Below are positions 21,729-32,963 of a DNA stretch of 64,000 nt, piece after piece; position 1 is the first letter of the stretch; each line of letters begins with the position of its first letter. Both the position numbers and the translations under genes were made by a program. Source of the DNA: Bidens hawaiensis (taxonomy: Eukaryota; Streptophyta; Magnoliopsida; Asterales; Asteraceae). Under the pieces are notes generated by a model, which did no database searches, was not told the origin of the DNA, and saw only the letters and a program-made list of their open reading frames with translations. The stretch covers positions 1,178,001-1,242,000 of the forward strand of contig JAIQDT010000172.1 in NCBI GenBank assembly GCA_021521415.1. The letters run 5' to 3'.

Positions 21729-22215
21729 ACAAGTGCAAGACAATGATCAGGAGAACAATCAAAGTCAAGAACAAGATCAAGCAGGTGATAATCAAGATAA
21801 TAATGTAGTGCAAGTTGATCAAGTTCAAAATGAGAAAGATCCAAGCAACCAAGCTGGTGAAGGAGAAGCTCCCACTTGGGAAACGTTTCAAGACTTATTT
21901 ATCAATGGTGCAAATACTTCAGGATAGAACAATCAGGAAACACCAGAAGATGAGAAAGCAACAACTGATTTGAGCATTAAAGAACCAAATCTCAATGAAT
22001 CAAATCTTGACACATCTGTGTCTACTGATATGATAATTCAAACCCCTTATGTTGAAAAGAATCATCCTTCTGAACACATCATTGGGAATACATATGAAAG
22101 AGTTACAAGAAGCCATTCTGAATCTGCAAATATTTGTCTGTACTCCTGATTTCTATCCCAAATAGAACCAAAGAAAATTATTCAAGCTCTAAAGGACAAC
22201 AGTTGGGTAGAAGCA
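21729..22215 (+). pseudogene. Element A integrase-RT linker
   Basis: Low-complexity Gln/Asn/Asp-rich linker (QDNDQENNQSQEQDQAGDNQ) followed by IQTPYVEKN and [17 protein letters not shown], matching B 45700-45890. Stops at 21925-21927 and 22147-22149 break it. Confidence 0.7.
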
Positions 22216-23054
22216 ATGCAGGAGGAGTTGGCTCAATTTAGAGATCTACAAGTTTGGGAACTAGTTGATAGGCCAAGAAACAGATATGCTATTGGAACCA
22301 AATGGGTTTTCAGAAACAAAAGGGATGAAAGGGGTATTGTGATTAAGAACAAAGCTATACTTGTGGCTTTGGGATGCCTACAAGAAGAAGGGATTGACTT
22401 TGAGGAAGTTTTTGCACCAGTTGCTAGACTTGAAACAATAAGAATTTTCTTAGCTTATGCTACCTCAAAGAATATAAAGGTATTCCAACTTGATGTCAAA
22501 TCTGCATTCCTAAATGGAGAGATAGAAGAGGAGGTGTATGTTTCTCAACCACCAGGTTTTGAGGAGCATATTTATCCTAACAGGGTGTATAAGCTAAACA
22601 AAGCCCTGTATGGAATTCATTAGGCTCCTAGAGCTTGGTATGATGAACTTTCAAATAACCTACTTGAAAATGGTATCCAAAGAGGAGCTATTAACAAAAC
22701 CCTCTTTTACAAGAAGGAAGGAAGAGATTTACTACTGTTGCAAATCTATGTGGATGACATTATTTTTGGGTCAACCAATGAACAGATGTGTATGAAGTTT
22801 GAAGGGGTAATGAAGTCCAAGTATAGTATGACCTCAATGGGAGAAATGAACTTCTTCCTTGGATTACAAGTTCAACAGAAGGCTGATGGGATTTTCAATT
22901 ACCAGTCTAAGTATGTACATGACATACTAAACAAATTCAAGTATAATTATCTTAAGACAGCTTCAACTCCTATGGATTCAAAAGAAAAGATGGTAGCTGA
23001 TGAAAAGGGGAGCCAGTAGATGAGCATGAATACAGAGCAAAAATTGGTTCACTG
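22216..23054 (+). pseudogene. Element A reverse transcriptase
   Basis: RVT_2-type [48 protein letters not shown], then a TAG replacing Gln at 22621-22623, and the catalytic [11 protein letters not shown] (about 22747-22779) intact. The reading breaks again near 23015. [11 protein letters not shown] is the Sirevirus-type form of the motif. Confidence 0.9.
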
Positions 23055-23695
23055 ATGTATCTAACTGCTTCAAGGCCTGATATCATGTTTGTTGTGTGTT
23101 TCGATGCTATATTCCAGTCAATTCCTAAGGTTTCTCACATGAATGTAGTCAAGATGATCTTTAGATATTTGAAGGGAAGACCTGATTTGGGAATTTGGTA
23201 TCCAAAGAACCAGTCATTTGATCTAATTGCCTACACAGATAGTGACTATGATGGTTGCAATATGAGCAGGAAGTCTACTTCAGGAGGATGTCAATTTTTG
23301 GGTGATAGATTGGTGTCATGGCAATGCAAGAAGCAGACCACAGTATCAATCTCAACTGCAGAAGCTGAATACATTGCTGCATCTGCCTACTGTGCACAAG
23401 TTCTCCGGATCCAAAATCAAATGCTTGATTATGGTTTGAATTTTCTAAACACCCCTATTTACATTGAGAATACTGTTGCATCTTTTATTGTTAAGAATCT
23501 TGTGCAACATTCCAAGACCAAGCACATTGAAATCAGACATCACTTCATAAGAGATTGTAGTGAAAAAGGTTTAATTTAGGTTAAAAGGGTTGACACAAGT
23601 GATAATTTGACTGACCTATTCCCAAAACCACTTAATAGAATCAGGTTCAACTTTCTTCTAAAGCCCTGGGGATGATCAACTCTAATGAAGTCTGA
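23055..23695 (+). pseudogene. Element A RNase H and end of pol
   Basis: RNase H of copia type: [59 protein letters not shown] at 23577-23579 and one frameshift near 23665 precede the natural pol stop TGA 23693-23695 (counterpart of B 47430-47432). Confidence 0.9.
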
Positions 23696-24317
23696 TTTAT
23701 GATATGTGCTTGTTGACCAAACTGACTATCTTCTCAAAGTCTTGATGAATGTTGTTTGTGTGAATATGTTTGAATATGATACTTTTTGATGTTGACTGAT
23801 ATGTGCTTAATTGACTATATGTGCCAATTTAGGTGTCTTTGATTCTTATACTTGTTTATCAGTTGATATGTGAATGATGTTATGATAAGTGATTCTGAAG
23901 TGAAATACTTGTTTATGCATGCTTATCAAACATCTTTGATTAAATGTTTGAATATGTGTGTTATTTGATTAGATGATGTTTTTAGGATAGGCTAGACTAT
24001 GCATCTTAGTAATGTCTACTTATTATGATAATGTCATTGTTGATTAAGATTTGAATATGTTACAACTGTTTGTGTCAAAATATGTCTTTATGTCAAAATC
24101 AAATGTTCAAATGAATTTTCAATGAATTTTGCATAATCACAGAATTTTGAATCAAAACATGAGCAAGTTGTTAATGGTGTGGAGATATGATAAGACTATT
24201 CAGTTCAAGCTTTAAAGAAGTTTAAAAGGATTTTCAATGGAAAGTCTCAAAAGAAATTACTTTTGGTGAAAATTATGTCATTTTCCCAAGTCTAAGAAGC
24301 ATATACTTGTATGTGTT

Positions 24318-24356
24318 TGGTCCTACCATCTACTTGTAGATTTGAAAGGATAGCCA
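24318..24356 (+). other. Spacer stem-loop, copy 1 (element A)
   Basis: TGGTCCT pairs with AGGATAGCCA (TAG bulge) and the inner stem ATCTAC/GTAGAT closes on TT. Copy 2 lies 129 bp downstream. Confidence 0.7.
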
Positions 24357-24446
24357 TTAGTCCAAAGACTAAAAGCATTTAGTATTCTTTCACTTAAAAT
24401 TATGCATTGACTTTAAGTCAAAAGGACGTATACTTATGTGTGTGTT

Positions 24447-24484
24447 TGGTCCTGCTGTTTACCTGTGAACAGACAGGATAGCCA
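24447..24484 (+). other. Spacer stem-loop, copy 2 (element A)
   Basis: Outer stem TGGTCCTG/CAGGATAGCCA as in copy 1, with a different inner stem CTGTT/AACAG. The inner sequence changed while pairing was kept. Confidence 0.7.
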
Positions 24485-24736
24485 TTAACCTAGAAGCTAA
24501 GAGTACTTGGGGTGATTGAATCTGTTAAAATTAGGAAATGATAGTACATTGACTACTTAGCCAATCATATGGATTTAATAGGCTAAAAAGGCACTTAGTA
24601 CAGTCATTAACATGAATGGTAGCTTTCCCATGATGTGTAAAATCTAAGTTGATATAAACATAAAGAAATTGCTAAGGTTTATGTGGAGTTACATTATTGT
24701 CTATGCATGTTCCAAGATAAATCTTTCCGCATAATA

Positions 24737-24770
24737 GGCAGAAAAGTAATTATCCAGTCATATACGAGCC
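24737..24770 (+). other. Conserved GGCAGAAA block (element A)
   Basis: GGCAGAAAAGTAATTATCC followed by AGTCATATACGAGCC; matches B 48546-48579 and G 8081-8049. Confidence 0.75.
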
Positions 24771-25800
24771 CGTTGGTATTTGGTCCCCAAAATGAAGTAT
24801 TTATTAAGAATGACAAGAACAATTGTGAACAAAATTACTTTAAATATTTAATCAACCAAAAGTTGATAAATGTTCACAAGCCTTTGAGAAAAATACAAAC
24901 ATGAGGGTTAATAACAGAACTATAGGGTTGGATGCAATAATTTAAGTCCTTTAACATCCCGAATGAAAGGCTTGTTAATTTAAATTGTAAGTCCAACGTT
25001 CAACCTCAAATATGTTTATAAATTTGAAAAGAAAAATAAGTTTTGTCATTAAAAGTTTTTAAACCAAATCCAGGGGGTCAAAGTCATTTCGGGGTGATCT
25101 GGAGAAAGCCTAATAAGCTTTGAGAATAGATATGGAGCATCAGAAAACAATATGTGTTATCCATTAAGTATTATGCATCCTAACTGAACATTAATCATAT
25201 CACCAAGGAATGAAATTCATGCTAAGTTCAAATATGTTGTTAACCTGTCTATACTGTCATAATAATGCAAAGAATGAAGTATTGAGAAAGCTAGTTAGTC
25301 AATATGATCCCATTCTTGAAATCTTTTCAGTAAAAGAAAGAAACTGTTTTGAAAGAAAACATGACCGAAATTTGATATCTAAATGCACCATTTGCTCTCA
25401 AAAACTTTAATCTTTAATGAAAAATTTGGTTGATATTTGGTTTAAGTCAAAAAGTGTTGCATTTTACCTTCAAAAAGGTTGAATATGTATTTTCAGGTAT
25501 GGTTTGATGTTTTATAACCTTTCTGAGCATACTTCGACATTTTGGTCTAAGTTCATGATTTTCGAGCATACTTTGAAGTTTTTATACTTTTCGGGTAGAG
25601 TTTACTATTTTATCTGAAATTTTACTCTTCTGAGCAGGCTTGATATCTGATTTTGTGTGAATAAGTTTTCCAGCAAGCTTTAACAAGTTCAAGTTTTTCG
25701 AGCACACTTAATTGTATGATAGATATTTCTTGTTTCTAGCAAGCTTTGCATCTTAAATGCTATATATTATGATTATAGCATGCTTTTATTTAGTTTGTAT

Positions 25801-28800
25801 TGTAACGATTCCGGCAAATTCAGGTATACCCTAGCCGGAATATACTATTTACGTATTATTCAATACTGAATATATGAATTATAATGTGTTTATATGAGTA
25901 TATAAGATTCACAGTACGAATTATACTCGAATATACAGCTAGTCGTATTGAAATTACGATTAATCGATGAACGATTATTGAAACCCGAACGAATCAGGGA
26001 TTACGTCATAGATGAAATATATGATGTTTAGTAAGGTTTACGAAGTATTAAGGCTTCGGGATAAGTGAATTATAGCACAGAAAAAGGATTTCGATTTATT
26101 AGTACGTCGGTACATTAAACGAAACCTTTAACATCAAACCAAGCAAGAGACGATCGATCAAGCCGAAAAAGATGCACAATGACCGACAATATGATGTGTT
26201 GAGTCAATAAATGTCATGGTTTAAGTTTTTAAAGATTTTAAATCGGTTTTATATAAATTTTATTTTTAAGCCGAAAAACGACCGTTTTAGCCTCGTTTTA
26301 AGCCGAATTAAGTGTTTAACCGAAAAACGAACTGAACCAGATTATCCACAACATTATCCGGATTACACAATCCAAATGTGTGGCCAAGGTTTGAAATGTG
26401 GGCCCCCCCCCCCACACATACGTGGACCGATCGGTCCATGGGTACACACACACTTCATTTTCTTTTTTTTAACATTCCAACTCTCCAAATCCTCTCAACC
26501 CTTTACACATTCAACCAAAACCTTTGATTTTTAAGAAGATCCACAAGGTATAAACATGTTATTATGGTTTGATCTTGCTTTTTAATTCCAAAATCATGAG
26601 AAAATGAGGTTTCAAGTGAAAAATGGGTGAAAACCCGAGATGAAACCGATTCTTGCATGATCAAGTGATGTATACAAGTTATACAAGGGATCTTGGTCCA
26701 AGAAAGGAGTTAAAAGAGTCAAAAACGAATTTTTACGGTTAAAATCTTTGTTTTGATGTCTTAACCAAAACCATGAATGAAATGGCTTGATTGTGGGTAT
26801 AACTTGCTTGGTGTGGTGTTATTGTGCTTGTAGGTGTTATATCTAGTTGCTAGCAAAGGCTAGAAAGCAAGATCTTTGCGATCTAAAGCTAGAAACACAA
26901 GGTAGTTCGGTTTTTCGTATAATTTGTAAGATTTGGACAGATTGTGGTAGACTTAGATTTGAGTCATGAAATTTCACAGAGATGATCTACACATGAAAAT
27001 ATGAGATCTGTGAAATTTTGGTAATTTTTGGATAAAGGATGAATATTTGGTGAATTTAATGCTCGGTTTTGGCTAAAAATGGTGAAAAATAGCTAAACAT
27101 CATGAAAAATTCTGGAAATATTCAGATAAGCTTTTTATAAAATATAAAAGTCACACACTAAATTTCAGGTCCATTGGAGAAGTCTAAGTAGGCTTTTCGG
27201 TAAAACGAGATCAAGGGTGTTCTAGCTCGGTTTTGGTAAAAATAGCATGAAAAATGAGTTTTTGGTTCTGTAAAAATTACTGGGAACTATGTGAATGGCA
27301 GGAGTCATCCCAGAAAAATTTGGGATTTTTCTAAGGTTGTTTGGTATTTTCGACATATTTGGTGTTTAAATGACGTTTAAAAATAGATAAATAAATGTTA
27401 AATATAAAAATTAATTCTGGAAATATTTTTATAAAATTCCTTACTGTCAAAAACTGATTTGTGCAAAATTTCAAGATCCGAGACTAAACGGATAATTATT
27501 TGTGCTAAACAGAACATAAAAACAAACTTTTAAAGCTTAAAACGCGTAAACCGGCAAAGTTCGCCTAAGCGAGCTGACTGGTGTATAAAAACCCTAAAAA
27601 TGGACTATTTTCATGAAACTGAGTAAATCAAGTAAAAATAAATCATCCGAAAGTAATTCGGATGATTTGGGTAATTTTACCCGATTTAGTCGTTTCCGGT
27701 ATATTAAAGACGGAAACGGGCCCAGCGGCCAAACGGGGTGTCTAAACCGAGCTCTAATTTCACTACTTTAATTAAAATATCAATAACAACTATTTTCGGG
27801 TCGTATGTGGCCAAACTCATTTTTGAAAACATAAAGACGAATAACCGTGCTAGGCACGCAAAACGAGAAAACAAACTAATGGTAGTTTTGACTAAAGAAC
27901 TCTAAGTGATATCACAATCTAAGTCCTGAGAAGTGTATCGGGGTTAACATTGTCCCCGGATCGTGTACGGTACTGGGTTAACAGTGTCCCCGGACGTACC
28001 GGTAACACGAATTTAAGTTATATTAATAGAAATTGTGTAGTAACGACTTAGGGATCGTATTACAGATCCGGACAGGTAGTCGTGCCAGTATTACATCTCT
28101 GCTCACCAAAAAGGTGAGTTTCACGAGCCCCTTTTTATTGAACTGTTTTAAATATTTTCCCGTGGCGGAAAGCATGTTTTTATCAAAGTGTTTAAGTACA
28201 TGCCGATCGCATGGAAATGAATGTATTTATATAATGTTTATTGTACGGGAATCGTACGGTAATGTATTAAGATGGTAATTGTCTGAGTTGCTAATTTTGT
28301 AAGGCCCGAAACAGTGTTCTGGGTTAACAGTGCCCCCAGAGGTTATTAAATGTATTTCTGGGTTAACAATGTCCCCAGAGGCTATTAAATGTATTTCTGG
28401 GTTAACAGTGTCCCCAGAGGTTATTAAATGTATATCTGGGTTAACAGTGTCCCCAGAGGTTATTAAATATGTTTCTGGGTTAACAGAATTTTCACTTGTA
28501 GGCTCAGCATAATTACATCATTAATTTATGATTATTAAAATGATTTGTCATGGTTTACTTAAATTAGTGAAACTCACCAACTATTCGTAGTTGACCAGTT
28601 TTCTTTACATGCTTTCTAGGTACACCCAAATTGGAATGAGTGATACATGCTTGATGATGTGTGCTATTTTGTGGAAGATTAAGGATCTATATTTTGCAAT
28701 AAATATGTTAATGTACTATCGGTAAAACTTATGTGATAACGCCTAGATGGTAACGAAACTCGGAACAATGTAATTCGTTTAAATTAATGTAGTGGTGTTT

Positions 28801-28880
28801 TCTTTATAAGCAATGCTGTTGATATCAGACGTGTCTGTTGCATCCCGTGTACGTTTCCGCTGCAGTTACGGGGTGTTACA
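25801..28880 (+). mobile_element. H: solo gypsy-type LTR (3.08 kb)
   Basis: Starts TGTAACGATTCCGG and ends CGGGGTGTTACA, terminal forms typical of large Tekay-type LTRs. Flanks are TGTAT (25796-25800) and TGTAC (28881-28885), a 5-bp duplication with one change. Element A's spacer resumes on the right. No primer site, gag or pol follows, so it is a solo LTR left by LTR-LTR recombination. The frame at 26211-26534 is unlike any protein I know. A 39-bp tandem array lies near its 3' end. Confidence 0.8.
28317..28488 (+). repeat. 39-bp tandem repeat, about 4.4 copies, in H
   Basis: Units start near 28317, 28356, 28395, 28434 and 28473. Each holds CTGGG-TTAACAGTGTC-CCCAG, a 5-bp inverted repeat. 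Two diverged relatives occur at about 27938 and 27973. Because 39 is a multiple of 3, the array creates a spurious repetitive open frame. Confidence 0.9.
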
Positions 28881-29420
28881 TGTACTGTCTAGCAGACTTT
28901 ACCAATTTGTTTAGAAATACAACTGTTTACTAGCAAGCTATTTGATATGTTACTAGTTACTAGCAAGCTTTTATATAGTTAAGACTTTCGATCATGCTTA
29001 GTGTTTTGTTTGAAGGTATAACTATTTCAAGCAAGCTATTTGATATACTGTGTTCACTAGAAAACTTTGTGATTTTTAAACTTTCTAGCAAACTTAACTG
29101 TTATAAATTGTTAGTCAGCCGAGCAAGCTTTGTGAATTAATAACACTTCGAGCAAGCTTTAATGTTTTTAAACTTTCTAGCACACGATTATTTTACTGTT
29201 TGAATTAATTCAAGCATGCTTTGTGTTTTTAAGTGTATGCTTGAATATTGTCTACGAGTAAAATTTAAATTCTAGCACACATAATGATTATTGTGAATAT
29301 GTTTATTTGAAATCACAAGTGTTTTCGGGCAAACCTAGTTTCCCGAGCACACTTTATGTTTCGAGCACACTTTGAAATCCACAAGTGTGCTCAACATACT
29401 TGGTAATATCTTACATTTTA
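28881..29420 (+). other. Element A spacer, motif-rich part (first piece)
   Basis: Non-coding continuation of A between H and D. It is filled with TAGCAAGCT, CGAGCAAGCTTT, CGAGCACACTTT and similar words every 25-50 bases, as in B 49316-50560. Confidence 0.75.
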
Positions 29421-30609
29421 TGACACTTGTCAATTTCAGGTTAACTCCGTTAATCCGAACTCCGTTAATTTAAAATTAAGATCACACGAACTGTAACGCA
29501 TATCTCATTACATTTAAACTAGGGATTAGATGACGCATGACAATCACTACACAAGTATCTTTCGGAATTTCACCGAAACACACATGAGTCGACTCAAACC
29601 GTTGGTGAACAAACAATAAATATCATGAACAAGTATTTGATAATTATGTGTTACTTGGTATTTACGTGTATAAAATAAATTATGAATGGTATTAGCTAAA
29701 TTGTGCTAGAAATTAAGTAACTAGAAGTACAAGGGGTAAAGTGTAACATATCAAATACTTAAACAAGTTAATTATCCTAACCCTAATTCCCCCCACCCTT
29801 CTCACGGCTGCTCTCCCTCCCCTCTCTCCCTTTGGCGATCGTAAACCCAGACACACACGCAAACAAAATAATTTCCAAGCTTGTGGTGAAGAATTGAAGG
29901 TGCTAGCTAGGTAGTTTACACTCTCTCTACTCTAGTTATTGATTTAATTTCATGATTTAGCTTAATATACATAAACCCTTGATGTTAAAAATCATTTATT
30001 GTTGATATATTTAGCTTAGTACTACTGGGTTTGACAAACCCCCCCCCCCCCCAACTCTAAACTCGACTGTAGGTCGGGTGGGTGTAATCTTGGCTAACAC
30101 ATTACCATGGTCGTGGTTGACATGGTGGCAAGGCAATTGATAAACAGCTTCGGTGTCGAACACTTAGTAAAACATGCTTGATAGGTTAGCTACCTATTGA
30201 CATATAATTTACTTAACACTATCTGGTAACGCAAAACGTAAACGTAAACGCAAACGCAAACGCTTTATTTATCTAAACTTGTGGACTCACCAACCCCGTG
30301 TTGACACTTTTAGTATGTTATTCTCAAGTAGCCGAGGTGGGCGCACGGTATAGGATCATGCATTCGCTAAACACCATCGCTTGAAAACTTCTTTTAATTT
30401 TTATCTTAATAACTTGGGTTTTTGAGTCGTCCTGTGTGGCACAAATTTTTTGGTTTACAAATTTACGCTTCCGCATTTTATTTAAGACTTAATGTCTTGT
30501 TGGTTTAAAAACTTTAAAAATGGTGTTTGATTATAACTAATGATTCCGATCCTGTTAGTTCACACCCTCTGACGGTAAAACTCCGTTAGTGGATTTTGAG
30601 GTTGTGACA
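29421..30609 (+). repeat. D 5' LTR, internally deleted
   Basis: TGACACTTGTCAATTTCAGG ... GGTTGTGACA, 1189 bp. Matches the 3' LTR up to the CTAGATGTTAAAAATCATT region and again from AGTACTACTGGGTTTGAC; the stretch between (37035-38215 in the 3' LTR) is missing. Contains a run of 14 C at 30039-30052. Confidence 0.9.
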
Positions 30610-30612
30610 GAT

Positions 30613-30623
30613 TGGTATCAGAG
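30613..30623 (+). promoter_or_regulatory. D primer binding site (tRNA-iMet)
   Basis: TGGTATCAGAG, 11 of the usual 12 bases (final C is A), three bases after the LTR. Confidence 0.85.
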
Positions 30624-30808
30624 AAATTGGTTATAGCAAACTAGAATTGCATGCATACTAGACTATAACCGCAACGACCCATTAGTTATAATTATACGCA
30701 CTGCATATATAAATATATATATATATTATATTTAGTCCTTCGTTTTCTTTATCTCTTTACCTCATTCACTCATACACGCTTAACCCGTACACGACTTATC
30801 CTGTAAGG

Positions 30809-31513
30809 ATGTCGACGCCATCATCATCATCATCATCCGACCCTGTGTCTCACGCCCCTGGTATGGAACCACAGCTACCCAACTCATCACCACCCCGAGT
30901 AGTCCCGACACTAGCAGCCCCTGCACTGAAGAGACATCTTCCATCTAGAGACATGTACAAAGACAACGGTAACTCGGATTGGTACCCGAGTTTGATCGAG
31001 CGTATGGTTTACCGTGAGCAAGTTCACCCACTACCTCTCCCGGGCTGTCCCATATCCGTCCAAACCCTACCACTCCTAACCCAACCAATGGAGTGTGCTT
31101 TAGCAGATCTCGCAGCTCTCACCTCCTGCTTGGAGCGTGAAGTTGACATTATGCACTCGACGAGAGTGAATGTTAATGGATTGATAGGGGATGGAGCAGA
31201 GGCTAGGAAGAGAATTTCCTACCTGACTGAAGCTATGAAGGAAGTTCAGGATGCTCACGTTCAGCAAATGAAGATAATGAGAAAGATGCAAGCAGAGATG
31301 ATAGATTTGCATGATCAACTTTTGAAGGCGAGATCCCTGACAGCGACAGCCCTAGCTCGTTGTAACACCTTAGAGGCGCAAATTGCCCAGAATGCAGCAG
31401 AACCTGAGGAAGAACCCGAGGAAGATCCCGAGGAGGAACCCGAAGAGGAACCGGAGGAAGAGCCGGCTGAGGAGGAGGCACACTCAGAGGTGTCCTCAGA
31501 CGATGACATCTAA
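30809..31513 (+). CDS. D ORF0: acidic coiled-coil leader protein
   Basis: An uninterrupted 234-codon ORF between primer site and GAG. N-terminus is Ser-rich (MSTPSSSSSS); the middle has WYPSLIERMVYREQVHPLPL and MECALADLAALTSCLEREVD; residues about 130-195 form a heptad-like coiled coil (EARKRISYLTEAMKEVQDAH onward); the C-terminus is a Glu/Pro acid tail. No retroviral domain is recognisable. E carries the same ORF, so it belongs to the family. It is the only uninterrupted gene of D. It might be an N-terminal extension of GAG or a separate product; 257 bp of non-coding DNA separate them. Function unknown. Confidence 0.75.
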   Translation: MSTPSSSSSSDPVSHAPGMEPQLPNSSPPRVVPTLAAPALKRHLPSRDMYKDNGNSDWYPSLIERMVYREQVHPLPLPGCPISVQTLPLLTQPMECALADLAALTSCLEREVDIMHSTRVNVNGLIGDGAEARKRISYLTEAMKEVQDAHVQQMKIMRKMQAEMIDLHDQLLKARSLTATALARCNTLEAQIAQNAAEPEEEPEEDPEEEPEEEPEEEPAEEEAHSEVSSDDDI

Positions 31514-31770
31514 GAATGATAACACCTAGATGGAAGGGTTGTCTCATCCAAACTTATATCTTTTTTCTATAATTTTAAGGATTGATTTTAAATACTTTGT
31601 AGCGGATACAATGGTTTTAATCATGAATTATTATTTGGATTATTATATGGTTGTGATGTGATGTTTTATTTCTTTTATTTTCTTTCTTACCTACCTTTTA
31701 TTACATGTAAGGTGTGTTGCATATGAAACCGAGAATTCATGTCTAACATTTTATGCTGTGATTCTAGGAG
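31514..31770 (+). other. D ORF0-GAG gap
   Basis: AT-rich, stops in all frames. It ends TTTTATGCTGTGATTCTAG just before GAGATGTCTGG, which resembles a 3' splice site. Absent from E through deletion. Confidence 0.5.
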
Positions 31771-32963
31771 ATGTCTGGAAGAAATGATGGTCGTGGTCGC
31801 GGTAACATTAACCTAACCGCAGTAGAATTCCAAGCCCTACTGAATGACCATGCGGCGGCAGCTCTAGCTGCACATGTTCAGAATCAAGCCGGAGTCTGTA
31901 CTTTCAAGAACTACTTAGACTGCAAGCCTAATTCATTTGACGTCACTGAGGGAGCCATAGGTTTCCTGCGTTGGACCGAGAAGGCAGAGTCAGCTTTCGA
32001 GATGTGTAATTGTCCACCAGCCAGCAGGGTCAAGTTTGCTGCTGGAACACTGCAAGATTCCGCCCTCACCTGGTGGAACTCTAATGTGCAAATTCTTGGG
32101 TTAGAATTGGCAAATGCTATGAACTAGGAGGAATTCAAGAACATGATGCGGGAAGAGTATTGTCCTAGAGAGGAAATCGCGAAGTTGGAGTCGGAATTTT
32201 GGACGCTGAAAATAGTGGGTTCCAAGATTGAAGCCTACACCACCCGTTCCCATGAGCTAGCAGTGATGTGCCCGCGGATGGTTGATCCGCCGAGTAAGAG
32301 AATCGAGATGTATATTGATGGTTTGGTACCCCAGATTCAGGGTATGGTGATGTATTCCAAATCGGCTATGATTCAGCAAGCGATCCAAATAGCCCACAAA
32401 CTGACGGACCAAGCAGTGGCACAAGGTGCGTTACCACCTAGAGGTTCCACCTCTAAAACCCGTGACAACTCAAGCACTGACAACAACCACACAACTCTGG
32501 TAATGGAAAGAGGAAATTCGACAACACCAGGTCCTCATCATCAAACCCCCCATAGCAACAACACCATCGTAAACCCGAACTCGCTCGGAACTTCAATACT
32601 CAGGGTTCCAACAATAACAACAACGGTGGCGGACAGGGTTTGAGTGGCTATGCTGGAAAGTACCTGAAATGCAACAAGTGCAACTATCACCATGCTGGCC
32701 CATGCGACCGTATCAAGTGTCTGCGATGCGGTAAATTGGGTTATCAGGCCAAGGACTGTAGGGGAGACCTAGCGGCCAAGGGTGCTCCTAAATAGCCTAC
32801 AGCGACGAAAGGGTGCTTTGAGTGTGGTCAAGAGGGTCACTTCCGGAAGGATTGTCCCAAACTGAAGCAAAATGAAAACAATGGAGGCAATAACAGTGGC
32901 AGGAGCAGTGGTAAAGGTAGAGCTTTCGTCATTTGGTCGGGCCAGGCCCGCAGAGATCCGAAT
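31771..32963 (+). pseudogene. D GAG
   Basis: Starts MSGRNDGRGRGNINLTAVEF. The retrotransposon gag core has FLRWTEKAESAFEMCNCPPA and LTWWNSNVQILGLELA, a TAG at 32125-32127 (Trp expected, NWEEF), then MCPRMVDPPSKRIEMYIDGL. A frame break near 32490, a stop near 32792 (GAPK*PTATKG) and others follow. Zinc knuckles: CLRCGKLGYQAKDC (His replaced by Tyr) and [14 protein letters not shown] (intact). GAG would form the particle and bind RNA. Confidence 0.85.

Larger units (their letters stand above)
23696..25800 (+). other. Element A spacer, conserved non-coding module
   Basis: No coding frame, but clearly similar to B 47433-49570 along its whole length and collinear with G 8948-7430. It holds the stem-loop pair (24318-24356, 24447-24484), the GGCAGAAA block (24737-24770), the phrase TAGCCAATCATATGGATTTA near 24560 and TTAGTCAATATGATCC (25295-25310). 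From about 25500 CGAGCA..CTT motifs begin. Interrupted at 25800 by H. Confidence 0.8.

Noticed and set aside
26211..26534. 107-codon ORF as a host gene
   Set aside because: Inside solo LTR H, low complexity, no recognisable domain.
28330..28512. Repetitive peptide ORF in H
   Set aside because: Produced by a 39-bp tandem repeat whose length is a multiple of 3; no coding context.
29411..29420. Target-site duplication for D
   Set aside because: TTTTA on the left and CTTTT on the right match only if shifted; not convincing.
30039..30052. Poly-C tract as a functional element
   Set aside because: E has normal CCCCACCC at this place, D's two LTRs differ in length; probably slippage or sequencing uncertainty in a homopolymer.
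31315..31509. Ser/Gly-rich minus-strand ORF
   Set aside because: Antisense of the Glu/Pro acid tail of D ORF0; 13487-13723 is the same shadow in E.
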